From positions 1,054,001-1,118,000 of the forward strand of contig NZ_CP058907.1 in NCBI RefSeq assembly GCF_013415845.1: DNA of 64,000 bases, written 5' to 3'. Position 1 is the first letter of the stretch. Each line of letters begins with the position of its first letter. The notes beneath the pieces were generated by a model. The model had not been told where the DNA came from. It did no database searches and was given only the letters and a program-made list of their open reading frames with translations. Source of the stretch: Rhodopseudomonas palustris (GTDB lineage: Bacteria; Pseudomonadota; Alphaproteobacteria; Rhizobiales; Xanthobacteraceae). A program made the translations under genes and the position numbers. Of the stretch, positions 63,083 to 64,000 are shown piece after piece.

Positions 63083-64000
63083 TACAGGCTCAACTCCCAG
63101 GTTTCGCCGATCAGGTCCTGGCCGAAGCTGCGATGCGGCTCGGCCGCGACGCGTTGAAAGCCCGCATCCTGATAGATCCTGCGCGCCGCGGTCAGGATGC
63201 TCTGCGTCCACAGCGTGACCTTGCGATAGCCGCAGAGGCGCGCGAACCCGATCGCCTCGTCGATCAGTCTGCGGCCGAGCTGATGGCCGCGCGCCTGTGG
63301 CGTTACCAGTAGGAGCCGCAGCTTGGCGACATCGTCACTGTCTCGCACCAGAAACAGCGATCCCGCCTGGACGCCGTCGTACTCTGCGATCCAGCAGCGC
63401 TCGCGGCCGGGATCGTGTGAGGCCAGGAACTGTCCGGCGATCTCTGCCACCAAGGCTTCGAATGAAGCATCGAAGCCGTATTCGGCCGCGTAGAACGCGC
63501 CATGGCTCTGCACCACCCAGCCGATATCACCGGGGCGGGGACTGCGCAGGATCGGCGGCGGCGCGCTGCCTGCACCGAGCAAGCCCTGAATGGTGGACAT
63601 CGCCGCGGTGAGCCTCGCCCGCTCGGCCGGCGGCAGGCCCGCCAGCATCGCGGTCACTTCGTTCTGCGAACTGCGTTCGAGCTTGGCATAGGCGGCGCGG
63701 CCCTTGGCGGTCAGCGTCAGCAGATGCTGCCGCCGGTCGGCCGGCGAGGGGGACCGCTTCACCAGGCCGTCATCGGCAAAACCCTGGATGATCCGGCTCA
63801 GATAGCCGGGGTCGAGCTTCAGTTCGGCGCCGATCTCTTTGGCGGTCGGTGCGTCGCGATGGGCCAGCTCGTACAGAATCCGCGCTTCGGTCAGCGAGAA
63901 CGGGCTGTCCATCAGCCGCTGCTCGAGCACGCCCAGCCGTGCGGTGTAAAACCGGTTGAAGGCTCGCACCCGCGCGACCTCGTCGCCTTGGTTCGGCTGC
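63082..64000 (-). CDS. MarR-type regulator fused to GNAT acetyltransferase (5' end beyond window)
   Basis: The frame stays open to the window edge: before the GTG at 63969 it reads QPNQGDEVARVRAFNRFYT, the usual family beginning, so the true start is outside. An N-terminal MarR winged helix (GAELKLDPGYLSRIIQGFADDGLV, positions 63770-63841) is followed by a GNAT domain with the acetyl-CoA loop VTPQARGHQLGRRLIDEA. The combined architecture is common in proteobacteria, with unknown targets. It ends in WELSL and overlaps a small gene. Confidence 0.85.
   Translation of the reverse strand, partial: QPNQGDEVARVRAFNRFYTARLGVLEQRLMDSPFSLTEARILYELAHRDAPTAKEIGAELKLDPGYLSRIIQGFADDGLVKRSPSPADRRQHLLTLTAKGRAAYAKLERSSQNEVTAMLAGLPPAERARLTAAMSTIQGLLGAGSAPPPILRSPRPGDIGWVVQSHGAFYAAEYGFDASFEALVAEIAGQFLASHDPGRERCWIAEYDGVQAGSLFLVRDSDDVAKLRLLLVTPQARGHQLGRRLIDEAIGFARLCGYRKVTLWTQSILTAARRIYQDAGFQRVAAEPHRSFGQDLIGETWELSL

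Overview
The window is high-GC alphaproteobacterial DNA that I read as Rhodopseudomonas palustris or a very close relative. The main reasons are a hupG-K/hypABFCDE/hoxA/hupT uptake-hydrogenase cluster, a bacteriophytochrome whose N-terminal photosensor I recognise as RpBphP6-type, a CcrM methyltransferase, FixG/CcoG, FNR/FixK-type boxes, and two families of Rhizobiales-style intergenic palindromes. Family names come from reading translations; no database search was run.

Layout. 1-12.3 kb: the distal half of a hydrogenase locus (end of a hupF-like gene, then hupGHIJK, hypABFCDE, hoxA, hupT), almost every gene overlapping the next, with a strong sigma-54 promoter candidate in front of hupG. 12.4-14.7 kb: an orphan PAS hybrid histidine kinase. 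14.8-23.5 kb: a catabolic module of an IclR regulator facing a Rieske oxygenase, a glutamine-synthetase-like ligase and a five-gene branched-chain-type ABC importer, with two matching candidate IclR operators. 23.5-28.5 kb: bacteriophytochrome kinase, two Crp/Fnr regulators and a histidine phosphatase. 28.6-29.3 kb: a cobalamin riboswitch upstream of a cysteine-rich protein. 29.4-34.0 kb: acyl-CoA dehydrogenase, hydrolase, a BigR/SqrR-like ArsR regulator, rhodanese, methyltransferase and an ArsC-like protein. 34.0-35.7 kb: a molybdenum-linked divergon (DUF2478 and ArsC-like on one side, modD on the other) around a ModE-like box.

35.8-46.2 kb: an aromatic/xenobiotic island with acyl-CoA ligase, Nudix hydrolase, LigA/LigB-type extradiol dioxygenase (FNR-like box upstream), AraC/PobR-like regulator, cytochrome P450, alkylsulfatase, HCCA-isomerase-like protein and a TauE/SafE permease. 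46.2-50.1 kb: FixG/CcoG with a small membrane protein, a YqjI-like PadR regulator with duplicated operators, an orphan Rieske subunit and a NifX/NafY-like protein. 50.3-55.9 kb: a second BigR/SqrR-like regulator divergent from a DUF2892 protein and followed by an RND efflux pair and a DsbA-like protein. 56.1-58.0 kb: an electron-transfer operon (secreted protein, flavin reductase, cytochrome b5-like). 58.1-64 kb: ccrM, a zinc metallopeptidase, MoaB, a two-subunit CoA-transferase and a MarR-GNAT protein running off the end.

The strongest candidates for undescribed biology are the Rieske/GS-like/ABC catabolic module, the B12-controlled cysteine-rich protein, the paired persulfide-sensor-like regulators, the PadR and orphan-Rieske pair, and the secreted/flavoreductase/b5 operon.
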